Shown piece by piece: positions 1 to 11,238 of a DNA stretch of 64,000 nucleotides. The stretch's first letter is position 1. Every line of letters begins with the position of its first letter. Position numbers and translations under genes: made by a program. The notes beneath the pieces were generated by a model. That model was not told the DNA's origin and searched no databases. It worked only from the letters and a program-made list of their open reading frames with translations. The stretch is taken from the NCBI RefSeq assembly GCF_023053635.1, contig NC_086179.1, positions 3,734,001 to 3,798,000 on the forward strand, written 5' to 3'. This DNA comes from Elgaria multicarinata webbii (Eukaryota > Chordata > Lepidosauria > Squamata > Anguidae).

Positions 1-29
1 AAGGTCTACAGGTGAAGGAGAAAGGGATT

Positions 30-76
30 TTGTATTTAATGGGCGGGTAAGAAATACGTTTATTATTATTTGAGGA
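30..76 (+). mobile_element. L2-like LINE 3' tail fragment
   Basis: gggcgggtaagaaata and an ATT-rich tail resemble, as reverse complement, the tails at 52203 and 53219. Confidence 0.4.
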
Positions 77-453
77 GGTAGGGTCACTGTGCAAGTACTA
101 GGCTTCTCCAGCTTAATTTCCTCCAGATGCCTCGGGGATGCTTTGAGTTGTTATCAACCCACCTGGAGGGCACCAGGTTGGGGATGGCTGTACTAGATAC
201 CTGACTGATGAATCAATCTTTTGGTTCCAATCACAAGCATTTTTGTAAGGCCCAGACTGAGGCAAATGGAGCCCGAGAGAAAACGATTAATATTATTATT
301 ATCCCACCATGGTGTGCTGCTGGGAAATCCCTGGCCATGCTTGGATCAATGTTTTCTCGGGTCTCGTCCATTATAGCCCACTGGATCGTGGTTGTTGGTG
401 TGTCTCTTGCTGTCCCCTGTGTCAGCCTCAGTTAACTGGGTCCTCTGTTGCAG
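77..453. other. STRIP2 intron 1 sequence, no clear feature
   Basis: Non-coding. A short piece at about 155-190 (cacctggagggcaccaggtt) resembles the end of the palindromic hAT MITE family found at 62170. Confidence 0.5.
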
Positions 454-523
454 GGCTCTGTGGACTGCCCCAACCTGGAATTTGAATATGGAGACTCCGA
501 CTGCTGCGCTGCTGAGCTGTCAG
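454..523 (+). CDS. STRIP2: STRIP2 exon 2
   Basis: Acceptor ctgttgcag, donor gtaaaag; 70 nt, enters in phase 0 and leaves after one base. Encodes GSVDCPNLEFEYGDSDCCAA then ELS, aligned with human GYSESPDLEFEY...AELS. The usual KW pair is CC here. Numbered exon 2 on the assumption that exon 1 lies upstream. Confidence 0.85.
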
Positions 524-789
524 GTAAAAGAGGGGAGGGTGGGTCAGGCATTGTGTTGCTAAGGTACCGGATGTGGGTCTGAGCAAGGAGCGTTCGGATA
601 TGCCCGGAGATAGAGTTGGAAGTGGTTTGAGCAGCCCTGCGCCTGCTTCTGGTGTGCTGCTGCCGCCTCTAATAGAACAGGTATGGGAGGTTTTTGAAGG
701 GATACAAAACCTGACTAATGGAGGTGAACGGGGGAGGAGGGTGTGACCCACGAGCTGTGATATCGGCCTTCAGTTGCCTGAGGCAGGCA

Positions 790-929
790 CGGAGAGGGGA
801 GATGGTGGCTCTGATATCAGTGGAGTGGTGAATCCGCTCTGGGTTCCTTGAATAGCTCTTTTAGAGGCCTGACTGAAACCCAGAGCGGATTCACCGCCCC
901 ACTGACATGGGAGTCACCAGCCTCCGCTG
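790..929. mobile_element. Foldback MITE, hAT-type (family B)
   Basis: Inverted arms: gtgaatccgctctggg near 826 and cccagagcggattcac near 880. The right end gcctccgctg matches the copies at 6498 and 22593. The left boundary is worn and no duplication is evident. Confidence 0.6.
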
Positions 930-1175
930 TGTCCATCATCATCGTTTCTACGTCCCTAGAAGTCTATCAGAGAAATCAAGAAATGCCATTGTAAACTACC
1001 CTTTTTGTGGGGAGAAAGATGGTGTGTGTGTACCCCAAAAAAGGACTGCCCTTTTGATGGGGGATCTCCAGGTCACCAAGGGATTCACTGCACAAAAATG
1101 TAACCCTTTTAATCGAAGCCTGGAGGTGCTTCCAGGTGGACCCAGTGGGTTATAATGGCTCTCAGTGGGGCTATA

Positions 1176-1283
1176 GAGAGCCAGTGTGATGTAGTCGCTA
1201 AAGTGTTGGACTGAGAGTCGGGAGATCCAGGTTCTAGTCCCCACTCGGCCATGGAAACCCATTGGGTGACTTTGGGTCAGTCA
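1176..1283 (+). mobile_element. tRNA-derived SINE, MIR/CORE-like, 5' half
   Basis: gagccagtgtgatgtagtcg head, a B-box-like ggttctagtcc, then tgggtgactttgggtcagtca. The element breaks at 1283 where a CR1 LINE is inserted and resumes at 2511. Confidence 0.75.
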
Positions 1284-2510
1284 TAGAATAGCAGAGTTGG
1301 AAGGGGGCTACAAGGCCATCGAGTCCAACTCCCTGCTCAATGCAAGAATCCACCCTAAAGCATCCCTGACAGATGGTTGTCCAGCTGCCTCTTGAAGGCC
1401 TCTAGTGTGGGAGAGCCGACCACCTCCCTAGGTAACTGATTCCATTGTCGTACTGCTCTAACAGTCAGGAAGTTTTTCCTGATGTCCAGCTGGAATCTGG
1501 CTTCCTTTAACTTGAGCCCGTTATTCCATGTGCTGCACTCTGGGAGGATCGAGAAGAGATCCTGGCCCTCCTCTGTGTGACAACCTTTTAAGTATTTGAA
1601 GAGTGCTATCATGTCTACCCTCCATCTTATCTTCTCCAGGCTAAATATGCCCAGTTCTTTCAGTCTCTCTTCCTAGGGCTTTGTTTCCAGATCCCTGATC
1701 ATCCTGGTTGCCCTCCTCGGAAAACGCTCCAGCTTGTCTGCGTCCTTCTTGAATTGTGGAGCCCAGAACTGGACGCAATACTCTAGATGAGGCCTAACCA
1801 GGGCCGAATAGAGAGGAACCAGAACCTCACGTGATTTGGAAGCTATACTTCTATTAATGCAGCCCCAAATAGCATTGGCCTTTCTTGCAGCCATATTGCA
1901 CTGTTGGCTCTTATTCAGCTTGTGATCTACAACAATTCCAAGATCCTTCTCGTTTGTAGTATTGCTGAGCCAAGTATCCCCCATCTTGTAACTGTGCATT
2001 TGGTTTCTATTTCCTAGATGTAGAACTTGGCATTTATCCCTATTAAATTTCATTCTGTTGTTTTCAGCCCAGCACTCCAGCCTATCAAGATCACTTTGAA
2101 GTTTGTTTCTGTCTTCCAGGATATTAGCTATCCCACCCAATTTTGTGTCATCTGCAAATCTGATCAGCGTTCCCTGCACCTCCTCGTCCAAATCGTTAAT
2201 AAAAATGTTGAAGAGCACTGGGCCCAGGACTGATCCCTGCGGTACCCCACTCGTTGCCTCTCCCCAGTTTGTGAAGTTTCCGTTGATAAGTACTCTTTGA
2301 GTCCTATTCTGTAGCCAACTGTGAATCCACCTAATAGTTGTTCCATCTGGCCCACTTTTAGCTAGTTTGTTAATCAGAATGTCATATGGTACTTTGTCAA
2401 AAGCTTTGCTGAAGTCAAGATATATGACGTCCACAGCATTCCCACGGTCCACAAAGGAGGTTGCCCGATCAAAAAATGAGATCAAATTTGTCTGACAGGA
2501 TTTGTTAATT
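1284..2510 (-). mobile_element. CR1 LINE (subfamily A), 5'-truncated, inserted in a SINE
   Basis: On the minus strand it encodes the reverse-transcriptase fingers/palm (YLDFSKAFDKVPYDIL, GVPQGSVLGPVLFNIFINDL, FADDTKLGG) and the C-terminal part through [19 protein letters not shown]. The ORF is interrupted: 1673-2515 is open on minus and 1355-1612 is a separate piece. The 3' end is the usual CR1 terminus with an ATTCTATG-type end. It is flanked by a gtca duplication (1280-1283 and 2511-2514). About 1.2 kb, the longest CR1 here. Confidence 0.93.
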
Positions 2511-2662
2511 GTCACAGACTCTCAGCCCAACCTACTCACAGGGTTGTTGTGAGGATAACATGGAGAAGAGGAGGATCATGTACGCCGCCTTGGGTTCCTT
2601 GGAGGCAAAAAGGCAGGATATAAATGTAATAAATAAATAAAGAAAGAAAGAAAGAAAGAAAG
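2511..2662 (+). mobile_element. tRNA-derived SINE, 3' half
   Basis: Continues the SINE at 1176: cagactctcagcccaacc, gtacgccgccttgggttcc, then a (AATA)n/(GAAA)n tail at 2630-2662. Confidence 0.75.
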
Positions 2663-3451
2663 GCTCCCAGCACTAGCAGCGAGAAGCCCTGTTGCAGCTA
2701 TTTCATCTTTTCCCTCTTTAATGGATCCGTAAGTCCCCTTTCTAGCCCTGGGCCTGCCATGACCCCACTCCAGCCTTGTGGCTAAGTGTGTTTAAAGTTC
2801 CAGCCTGAATTGAGTTACTTTCCATTTGGTTTCTTTATTTTTTAACGGAGCATGGTGCAGCCTAGTTACTAGGGCATCTCTTAAAATAACCGTGGAATAA
2901 TATTCCAGCAACCCTATTAATAAAAAATGCAGAGAGAAAGGTTCCGCGCCGCGTGGAAAAAAGAGAAGAGAATGCTTTATGTTGTAAAACGGAAATAACC
3001 ATTGAGTATCCATGCAAAATAGCTGCATATTTCGGAGTATTTAGGTCAAATGCACTTCACCCATTCTCTTCTGGAGGATAAATTTGTTTCCAAAACTATT
3101 CCCTGCCTCATGGCGACATCTGCTATATTAGTTTTATTTTGGGGGGGGGGAGGGGAGGGAAGGAAATGTCAGTTTTCAGGATATTAAAAACTTGCATCGG
3201 GATTTCGTTGCCTCGTATGGCAGCTTGTGTGGCTTCCTTTGCTTCCTGTGTCTTTTGATAGCAGAAGGATATTTCGACCCTTTTTCTTTTTAAAATCTCT
3301 GCACGTTCTCAGGATCTACACAAATGAGACAGGGCCCATTGCACAAGGGCCATTTTGGAGAAGCTCCGTAGGGGGACGGTCCAGTGGTAGTTGGGCTCAA
3401 AGGCAGAGGAGAAAGGGTATCCGTGTCCGAAATACAGAAATAGTAGCATAT
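2663..3451. other. STRIP2 intron 2, no recognised repeat
   Basis: A G-run at about 3142-3162 is the only obvious structure; no coding signal. Confidence 0.4.
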
Positions 3452-3575
3452 TGTAGCTTAAGCCTACAATATGTTACTATCAGTAACGAGGGCATTTAAG
3501 ACTTATAGAATGGGGAGAAACATGTGCAAAAGCTGGGATCTCCGCAAACATTTGGCAAGGGAGTGGCCCTCTGGT
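3452..3575 (+). repeat. Repeat block flanking a MITE, inverted copy near 21310-21440
   Basis: agcttaagcctacaa, ggcatttaag, tgtgcaaaagctgggat and catttggcaagggagtggcc also occur, reversed, next to the MITE at 21300. The homology covers about 120 bp outside the MITE itself. Confidence 0.6.
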
Positions 3576-3895
3576 AGGGTGACCCTGTGGAAAGGAGGAC
3601 CGGGCTCCTGTATCTTTAACAGCTGTATGGAAAAGGGAATTTCCGCTAGTGTCCTTTGTATGCATGCAGCACCTGGAGAAATTCCCTCTTCATCACAACA
3701 GTTAAAGCTGCGGGAGCCCTGCCTTCTTTTGTATCTGGTCACTCTAGTATAGCTCCTGTAGCTTTAACTGTTGTAATGGAGAGGGAATTTCTCCAGGTGC
3801 TGCATGTATACAAAGGACACTTGCGGAAATTCCCTTTTCAATGCAACTGTTAAAGATACAGGAGCCCCGGTCCTCCTTTCCATAGGGTCCCTCCT
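3576..3895. mobile_element. Palindromic MITE with long TIRs (AGGGTGACC family)
   Basis: Starts agggtgaccctgtgg; outer arms carry aaaggaggac and tcctcctttc, inner arms aattccctcttcatcac and gagggaatttctccagg. About 320 bp. Flanks share cctctg, a worn duplication. Confidence 0.75.
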
Positions 3896-4124
3896 ACCTC
3901 TGAGAAATAACAGAAGGCCGGATATGGCCCACAGCTGCACAAGAGTATCTCAAGCTATGGCTGCATTTAAGTTATGTGACTGGAACGAGTGTTCACCCTT
4001 GCCTGTGTTCTTAATCATTTGCTCTTGCCTCCCCTACATAGAAATTTCTGTTGTAATTTCCCTTTGGGACAGAGGCACTGTGCCTAATAGGAGACCCTCC
4101 TCCGTGTCCCTTACCTTAAATTAG

Positions 4125-4402
4125 GTGGGTGATGGCCAAGGAGAGGGGCTTTTTGGTCATGGCACCTTATCTGTGGAGTTCTCCCCTCCCCAGATGGGTT
4201 GCCTGGCATCCACATTGATGCTATTTTGTCATCTGGTGAAGGCCTTTATTTTTTTAAATATTTTCCTTGTATGGCTTTATCCATTATGGGTTTGTTTTAA
4301 TTGCTGCTTCTATTTTTGTAGTGTTTTATAGGTTTACCTTCCCCCCCTCACCCTTTTTTGTCAGCGTTCTGAACACCCTGGAAATGTTCTAAATAAATAA
4401 GT
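4125..4402 (+). mobile_element. L2-like LINE 3' fragment
   Basis: Codes for fragments reminiscent of the C-terminus of L2-type reverse transcriptase, then a T-rich stretch and an aaataaataag end. Confidence 0.5.
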
Positions 4403-4415
4403 TGCTGCTCTAAAG

Positions 4416-5023
4416 CAGTGGTTCCCAAACTTTTTCAGGTCACCGCCCCCTTAGTTCCACAAACTCATGCCCAGTGCCCCCCACCCTACACTATAAAAAT
4501 CATTATTCAGAATAGCGGTGTTCAACGACCCACTAAGGAAGATAATAACAATAAAATTCAAAACAGTAACAATTAATTGACTATTTATTCAAAATCCGAA
4601 GCACCCACTACAGGCTTGCCGAGGGAGGGAGGGAATAGAGAGCGAACGCCTCTGTTTTGCAGCCGGCGTGGCGGGGCACACCAAGCAGAGTATGTCTCTT
4701 CATTAGCATTTTGGTGCTTTTGAAACTTTTCAATTCACCGTTAAAAGGACTCTTCTTAAATGGTATTAATACATGTGTGGATTCTTCCACTCTATGGCTT
4801 GGGACCAAACTACCATCTTCCATAAAAATGTCCCTGGGTTTTAAGACCTTCTGGAGAGGCGCTTCTCGGAAAAGGCCACCTCGAACGCCCCCCTGCCACC
4901 CCTTTGCCTTTTAGCACCCCCTTACCTCGTAGCACCCTCCTGCCACTCCCATGCCTCTTAACGCCCCCCTATGCAATCCCACCGCCCCCAAAGGGGCAAT
5001 ACCGCCCACTTTGGGAACCACCG
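4416..5023. mobile_element. hAT non-autonomous DNA transposon
   Basis: Termini cagtggttccc and gggaaccaccg are inverted repeats; flanked by an exact 8-bp duplication ctctaaag (4408-4415 and 5024-5031), the hAT hallmark. 608 bp, no transposase. Confidence 0.88.
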
Positions 5024-5031
5024 CTCTAAAG

Positions 5032-5879
5032 CAGTGATCATAAGCTGTCACTTGGTTCAGTGATCTTCCAAGGTGCGGCAGTATAGCATCCTGAGACTGG
5101 AGAGCGCCGTGCCCTAGAAATCCTTCCTGCAAGTGCCTGGAGCCTTAAAATACAGACTGTAGAATTCAGAAATCCTTTGGGTGCAGAACTTTCTAATTCT
5201 TTTTGTTTTGTGTGGGGTATACAGAGCTATGGTTGCAGGTCTGCCTGCCTGTCTCTCTCTCCCTCTCTTCCCCTCTGCTTTTAAAATAGGGTTCTGCCGC
5301 ATGCCAGATTGCTCCTAAACCAAGCCATTGTCAATAAGGGATGTATAATAATATCACTCTGTATTTATAGAGCACCAATCATCTGGGAAGATTCCAGTGA
5401 CTGATATGTGTGCCGGTCACACTGAAAAATGTTAGCACAATACAGCACATGGCAATACTGAAAAGCATGTGGGCAGGGCAGAGATCACCATCAACATCCC
5501 ATCTTGTGGGTGGGGGTGTTACTTTACCGCTCAATAGCCTAAACTTTCTGAGTGGTTCACCAAGCAAAACCTAAAATAAGAAAAAAGAAAAAAAAGAAAG
5601 CATCTAACAGTTGGGGAACCCATTGTAGTCTAAGATTATTTTCCTTGTAAAGATTTAATGTGATGGTTTGATTTATTTTTGGATAGTAGGTAATGCAATG
5701 ACTGTACCTGGGTAATATAATTACATTTATTTCGTTTTAGCTTTCCACTAAAAGTAAGTCGCTAGATCTCATGACTGAATGCCCCTTCAGGCTCAGAAAC
5801 TAGAACAGAAAAGACACAGGCTATCAAATTATTCATGAAATGTGACCATCTCAGTAGGATGGCAGAACACATGATTTTG
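5032..5879. other. STRIP2 intron 2, no recognised feature
   Basis: Unique-looking AT-rich DNA with a short poly-purine tract at about 5575-5600. Confidence 0.4.
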
Positions 5880-6012
5880 GCAATAATTTACTGTATTTTA
5901 TATCATGTTTTATACTGTTTGTTTTAGACTTTGAATGGTTTTAAATTTTGTGAACCGCCCAGGGAGCTTCAGCTATTGGGCGGTATAAAAATGCAATAAA
6001 TAAATAAAAATG
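5880..6012 (+). mobile_element. L2-like LINE 3' tail
   Basis: Typical terminus gtgaaccgcccagggagctt, gggcggtataaaaatgcaat then (AAATA)n. Confidence 0.75.
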
Positions 6013-6031
6013 ATGATGATACGGAATAATA

Positions 6032-6218
6032 GGCAGTGTGGTGTAGTGGTTAGAGTATCGGACTGGGACTCAGGAGATCTGGGTTCTAATTCCCCTCAGC
6101 CTTGAAGTTCACTGGGTGACTTTGGGCCAGTCACTGACTCTCAACCTGACCTACCTCACAGGGTGGTTGTTAGGATAAATGAAGAGGAGAAGAAAAAAAA
6201 ATGTAATAATAAGTAAGT
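6032..6218 (+). mobile_element. tRNA-derived SINE, MIR/CORE-like
   Basis: gtgtagtggttagagtatcg (A box) and gggttctaattcccc (B box), then gactttgggccagtcactga and an A-rich end. Confidence 0.75.
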
Positions 6219-6315
6219 TAAAAATGACAAAAACAGAATTAAAACCCAAATGGCAGCAGTACAAAATCTAAAAAAATGCTCTATGCCAGGCTGAGAAGGC
6301 TGGTTTGAGTTTTTA

Positions 6316-6480
6316 GGGCACCGTCCTATGCATGTTCAGACAGAAAACAAAGTCTTAAGCTTGGAAAGTCTAAACACGCGTGGCTGCGAAACGCTGGGAG
6401 CTGGAGGGCTCTTTTCTGCCTAAACATGCATCAAATATGCATTCGGGTTAAGGTTACGTTTCCCAGATTTAAGAAGTCAA
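6316..6480. mobile_element. Probable DNA-transposon remnant (catgcat-type ends)
   Basis: gcaccgtcctatgcatgttc with cagacagaaaa recurs, reversed, at 7125-7155 and near 27610 and 56320, suggesting termini of one family. Confidence 0.35.
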
Positions 6481-6497
6481 CCTGTCAGACAGCTGAG

Positions 6498-6661
6498 CAG
6501 TGGAGGCTGGTGGTTCTGTTGTCAGTGGGGCAGTGAAGCCGCTCCGGGTTTCAGTCAGAACTCCACGGGATCACCATGACTGGCTCCTTTAGAGTTCTGA
6601 TGACTGAAACCCAGGACAGATTCACCACGGCCCACGGACACTGAGCTGGCCGCCTCCGCTG
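6498..6661. mobile_element. Foldback MITE, hAT-type (family B)
   Basis: Ends cagtggaggctggtgg and ggccgcctccgctg; arms around gtcagtggggcagtgaa. Flanks cagctgag and cagctgca agree at 6 of 8 bases. Confidence 0.7.
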
Positions 6662-6727
6662 CAGCTGCATGTCATCCGAGGGCCTTCTCTAGTGCCCATG
6701 GCAGCCAAGTGTGGAGCCACCAGAGAT

Positions 6728-7051
6728 CACAGAATCCTAGAATAGAAGAGTTGGAAGGGGCCTACAAGGCCATCAAGTCCAACCCCCTGCTCAATGCAGG
6801 AATCCACCCTAAAGCATCCCTGACAGATGCTTGTCCAGCTGCCTCTTGAAGGCCTCTAGTGTGGGAGAGCCCACAACCTCACCAGGCAACTGATTCCATT
6901 GTCGTACTGCTCTAACAGTCAGGAAGTTTTTCCTGATGTCCAGCCGCAATCCGGCTTCCTTTAACTTGAGCCCGTTATTCCGTCTCCTGCACTCTGGGAG
7001 GATGGAGAAGAGATCCTGGCCCTCCTCTGTGTGACAACCTTTGAAGTCTTT
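6728..7051 (-). mobile_element. CR1 LINE (subfamily A) 3' fragment
   Basis: tagaatagaagagttggaag through gtgtgacaacctttgaag, the reverse complement of the CR1 C-terminal coding region and 3' end. Confidence 0.9.
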
Positions 7052-7419
7052 GAGATAGGGGCGTTTCTATGGTGGTACCCCAACCATGGAAGTCTTCCTC
7101 CTGGGAGTTGTAGGACTTCTTGTTCTGTCTAAACATGCGTAGGACTGCACCCTTGCAGTCTGTTGGTTGGTGGGTTCCTCTTGGGAACCTCCGAAATGAA
7201 GTCCCAGAATTGTTCACTGAGACTGGTAGCAGCCCTCCCAGGATGCTTGTGGGTCTGGAGGAAGGGAGGGGGCCCTAGCATGCACGTTTGCTGAGCCATC
7301 TGAGCTATTTTTGGTTTTGTGGCCTCTTGTTGCTAGACAGGGCTGGAATGCATTTTGTCCGAGGGCAGCTTTTTCACATGAGAGTGCAAGGCAGTCGCCA
7401 ATTCCCAGCCAGGGTGGTG
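7052..7419. other. STRIP2 intron 2; DNA-transposon end at about 7090-7155
   Basis: tgtctaaacatgcgtaggac pairs with the family seen at 6316; the rest is unassigned. Confidence 0.35.
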
Positions 7420-7685
7420 GTTGTTATTATAATTATTATTATTATTATTTAATTTGTTTATTTATTTATTTAATTTATATACCACCCCATAGCTGATGCT
7501 CTCTGGGCGGTTTACGAAGATTAAAAACCGTGAACGTTAAAAACAAATACGCAAAATTTAAAAAAAAAATCCATAAAAAGCATAAAAACAGACGATATTC
7601 ATTTAAAAACAACTATTCAGTTAAGAAAAAAAACTCGGCGTATGCTGTTAAATGCCTGAGAGAAGAGAAAATTCTTGACCTCGTC
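7420..7685 (-). mobile_element. L2-like LINE 3' end
   Basis: (ATT)n tail, ataccaccccatagctgatg, tctctgggcggtttac; extends to aaatgcctgagagaagagaa, the L2 C-terminal coding edge. Confidence 0.7.
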
Positions 7686-8127
7686 GGCTTCTGCTTAGGA
7701 ATCATGGGCGTGTTGAAGAGTTCGCGTGGCAAGCAGAAATTCAAAGCTGTTTTGCCACCAATGGAAGACAGAAATAACCAACTGTAACTTCTTTCTCTTC
7801 TGTTTTGCCGCATTGGAAGAATTTTCACTCGGTTCCTAGGAGAAGAGTTTCCTTCATTCCTCGAGTGTGCGTGTGTTGAGGGAAGGCAGGCACCTGAATA
7901 AAAAGGAGACCCTGATAAAGGGTGACTGTAGCACAGCAACTAAGACAGAACTGAAAACCAGTGAGTCCCTTGTTCGAAACATGCCGCTGCATTGAACACA
8001 ACAGACAAGCCTCATTCTGTATAACTTCACCTCCATCTGCCGTATAGAGCTGTGTTACAGGGACATCGTAAGGAGTATGAGTGAACTGGACACTCTAGTT
8101 CTATATAAATTTGAAGTATTCCTTGAG

Positions 8128-8831
8128 ATACTTGGTTCAGCAATACTACAAACGAGAAGGATCTTGGAATTGTTGTAGATCACAAGCTGAATATGAGCCA
8201 ACAGTGAGATGTGGCTGCAAAAAAGGCAAATGTTATTTTGGGCTGCGTTAATAGGAGTATAACTTCCAAATCACGTGAGGTGCTGGTTCCTCTCTATTCA
8301 GCCCTGGTTAGGCCTCATCTAGAGTATTGCATCCAGTTCTGGGCTCCACATTTCAAGAAGGACGCAGACAAGCTGGAGCGTGTTCAGAGGAGGGCAGCCA
8401 GGATGATCAGGGGTCTGGAAACAAAGCCCTATGAAGAGAGACTGAAAGAACTGGACATGTTTAGCCTGGGGAAGAGAAGTCTGAGGAGAGACATGATAGC
8501 ACTCTTCAAATACTTGAAAGGTTGTCACACAGAGGAGGGCCAGGATCTCTTCTCGATCCTCCCAGAGTGCAGGACACGGAATAACTGGCTCAAGTTACAG
8601 GAAGCCAGATTCCAGCTGGACATCAGGAAAAACTTCGTGACTGTTAGAGCAGTACGACAATGGAATCAGTTCCCTAGGTAGGTTGTGGGCTCTCCCACAT
8701 TGGAGGCCTTCAAGAGGCAGCTGGACAACCACCAGTCAGGGATGCTTTAGGGTGGATTCCTGCATTGAGCAGGGGGTTGGACTGGATAGCCTTATAGGCC
8801 CCTTCCACTCTACTATTCTATGACTCTATGA
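8128..8831 (+). mobile_element. CR1 LINE (subfamily A), about 0.7 kb
   Basis: Encodes [38 protein letters not shown] and [10 protein letters not shown]; ends ctattctatgactctatga. The coding frame breaks near 8680. Confidence 0.92.
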
Positions 8832-8984
8832 GATTTCCGGAGGGAAAGTCATGTTAGTCTGAATGTTGCAGCAAAAACAATAACGAATCTAGTGGCACCC
8901 TAAAGTCTACTTCTTTCTAGTAGAAGTTTTCCATGGACACACTGTCCACTTCACCGGATGCAGAGATTAGTTTGAGAGAAAGCA

Positions 8985-9075
8985 ATTTGCCTGAGGCCAC
9001 CCAGCAAGGTATGTGAGTAAGCGGGATTTGAACCCAGTTCCCATGTCTCCGTTTTTCTGCTGTACCACATTGGTT
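8985..9075 (-). mobile_element. MIR-like SINE fragment
   Basis: gcctgaggccacccagcaag then gggatttgaacccag is the reverse complement of a MIR core and B box. It ends about 130 bp before STRIP2 exon 3. Confidence 0.6.
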
Positions 9076-9201
9076 CTTGGATCCCTTCTTCTGACATCCT
9101 TGTAAAGTAAGGGATTGATGAGTGCGCTGACTTAAACAAGGACGCTATATAATCATGCGCTCGCCCAACTTAATCTCTTTTCTTTTAACTTTCTCTAACA
9201 G

Positions 9202-9276
9202 AACTGTACAGTTACACGGAAGAGTCTGAGTTTGCCCTCAACAGGAAGTGCTTTGAGGAGGATTTTCAAACACAAG
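9202..9276 (+). CDS. STRIP2: STRIP2 exon 3
   Basis: Acceptor tttctctaacag, donor gtatcc; 75 nt. Completes a split Glu codon and encodes ELYSYTEESEFALNRKCFEE then DFQTQ. The LYSYTE and NRKCFEEDF motifs are family signatures. Confidence 0.93.
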
Positions 9277-10025
9277 GTATCCTATTTTTGTGGTGGCTTG
9301 CGTTAGGCCAGAAGCTTGAAAAAATATGCAGTCCTTGGTGGCCCCAAAATGCCTGATCTTGCATCATGAATGAATTTGCGCTATTTTTGAAAAGGCTCAG
9401 TGAACCTGCGTAACTCTGAATCTTCGCGCTTCTGTATAATTCTTTAGGGCATTGTTATGTGTGGAGCTTTTGTTTGATTGTTTTGCAAAGAGGTGGCGTT
9501 GTGGCAAAAAGAAATGACGTAAACCCGAGGGTCCTGGAGCACAGGGGTGGCAAAGTGCAGGAGCGATGGGGTGGGAGATGCGGTTTTTCCAACATGTTTC
9601 CAAGATGGAGCTCCAGAAACACCCGACAACAACTCTGACACTTGGACTCGGGAATCAGTATTTTGCACCAGTTTAAGGGCAAATTGCCCCAGAACTGCAG
9701 GTTGATTGTGAGTTTATTTTTATCCTAACCGGACCTGATGTTGTCCGGTTGTGTTCGGCTACAACTCCTACATGGTCAATGCCCATGCAAGCTGGGGATC
9801 ATGGGAGTTGTGGGCCAGCCCATCTGGAGAGAACCAGATTAGGGGAGGCATTTTCTGCTGGGACGTGTTTTGGCTAGTTGATGTATTCCCCTACTACTGT
9901 GGTTACTGTGCTCCTATAAACACCTCTTATGTGTGGTGACAGTGAGATGTGGTAGCCAAGATAACATTAAGTTATCTTTTATAAGAACAAGAGTTATGAC
10001 TTCATGGAGATGCTTTCCTGTGTCC
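9277..10025. other. STRIP2 intron 3, mostly unique
   Basis: A weak palindromic-MITE remnant lies at about 9755-9830 (ctacaactcc, tgggagttgtggg). No genes. Confidence 0.4.
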
Positions 10026-10330
10026 TAAAGAACATGAGAAGAGCCCTGATACTGGATCAGCCCAAGGGCCCATCTAGTCCAGCACTCTCTTCACACAGTG
10101 GCCAACCAGCCATCGGCCAGGGATGAACAAGCAGGACATGGTGCAATAGCACCCTCCCACCCATGTTCCCCAGCAATTTACTGCCTCGAATACCGGAGAT
10201 AGCACACAACCATCAGGGCTAGTAGCCCTTGATAGCCTTCGCCTCCAGGAATTGATCCAACCCCCTTTTAAAGCCATCCAAATTGGTGGCCGTCACTACA
10301 TCTTGTGGTAGAGAGTTCCATAAACCTGCT
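10026..10330 (-). mobile_element. CR1 LINE (subfamily B) 3' end
   Basis: gaacatgagaagagccctga, cacagtggccaaccagcc and ccaacccccttttaaagcc: a CR1 subfamily ending in TTCTTATG-type sequence, distinct from subfamily A. Confidence 0.8.
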
Positions 10331-10949
10331 CCTCATGGTCTCCAGTCTTCTCTTTACAAAGCCACCGAGAGCCGTATGATTATATTATGCCGCCTTTGGG
10401 GCTACCCTTTCACAGTCAACGGCACTTGACGGTTATGACAACCAGGGGGCTGTCATCCTGGTGCAAGGTTAGTGCCGCCTCCCTCTTCAACTCTGCGCCT
10501 TCCCTTTCCCAGGGCGGTCTCAGGTAATCCCAACGTTGAGGAGAGAGCACGGGGTTTCTGGGCGGCCATCTGGGTCCAGTAGTCACCCCTGCCCAATTCC
10601 TGGTGGAAGGCAACGCCGGTCACCTTCCACCAGGCTGCGCCCCCAGATTGGCCTTGGATTCGCTATTGAGCGATGTTACACAGATCCATGTTGACGTCGC
10701 TTCCTTTGAAAAAGTTGGGGCAAATCCCTGACATTTTCAAATCAGGGCATTACAGGGAAGCCATGTGGTAGTTGCGAACCTGCGCCTGCGTCGTCTAACC
10801 AAGAGGGCGCAGATCCACAGCCACCGCGGGGCTTTCCCTGTGTGTAGACAGCCCCCCAGCTTCTGTACCCAAAGACTTTGTTAAGAGTCCTGGAAAGGGG
10901 GCAGGAGTGCGGACCAGGTTTTGGCTGACGGGTCATGCCTTTTCTGCAG
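10331..10949. other. STRIP2 intron 3 end, no recognised repeat
   Basis: GC-rich unique-looking sequence; no credible exon apart from STRIP2 exon 4 at its right edge. Confidence 0.4.
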
Positions 10950-11084
10950 TGAAGGACAAGCGATGGACGGAACTGGATTTGAGGCGGCAGAAGGCCTACG
11001 TGATGCGGTTACTGGACGGGCTGGAGGTGGTGAACAGGGACAAGAGGCTAAAAGTTGCTCGTGCTATCCTCTACCTGGCACAAG
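10950..11084 (+). CDS. STRIP2: STRIP2 exon 4
   Basis: Acceptor ttttctgcag, donor gtaatg; 135 nt, split codons at both ends. Encodes VKDKRWTELDLRRQKAYVMR, then LLDGLEVVNRDKRLKVARAI and LYLAQ. Start of the N1221-like helical domain. Several positions (LRRQKAYV) differ from the human sequence while LLDGLEV and RLKVARAILY are kept. Confidence 0.95.
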
Positions 11085-11108
11085 GTAATGATGGCAGAGC
11101 TCTTAGGG

Positions 11109-11238
11109 CAGTGGTTCTCAACCTGGGGCGCTCCAGATGTGTTGGACTACAACTCCCAGAATGCCCCAGCCAGCTGGCTGGGGCATTCTGGGAGATGCAG
11201 TCCAACACATCTGGAGTGCCCCAGGTTGAGAACCACTG
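11109..11238. mobile_element. Palindromic hAT MITE (family A)
   Basis: 130 bp near-perfect foldback: cagtggttctcaacctgggg mirrored by ccccaggttgagaaccactg. Exact 8-bp duplication tcttaggg at 11101-11108 and 11239-11246. It lies 24 bp after the exon 4 donor. Confidence 0.92.

Noticed and set aside
1176-1240. tRNA gene
   Set aside because: A- and B-box-like words belong to tRNA-derived SINEs; no cloverleaf acceptor stem.
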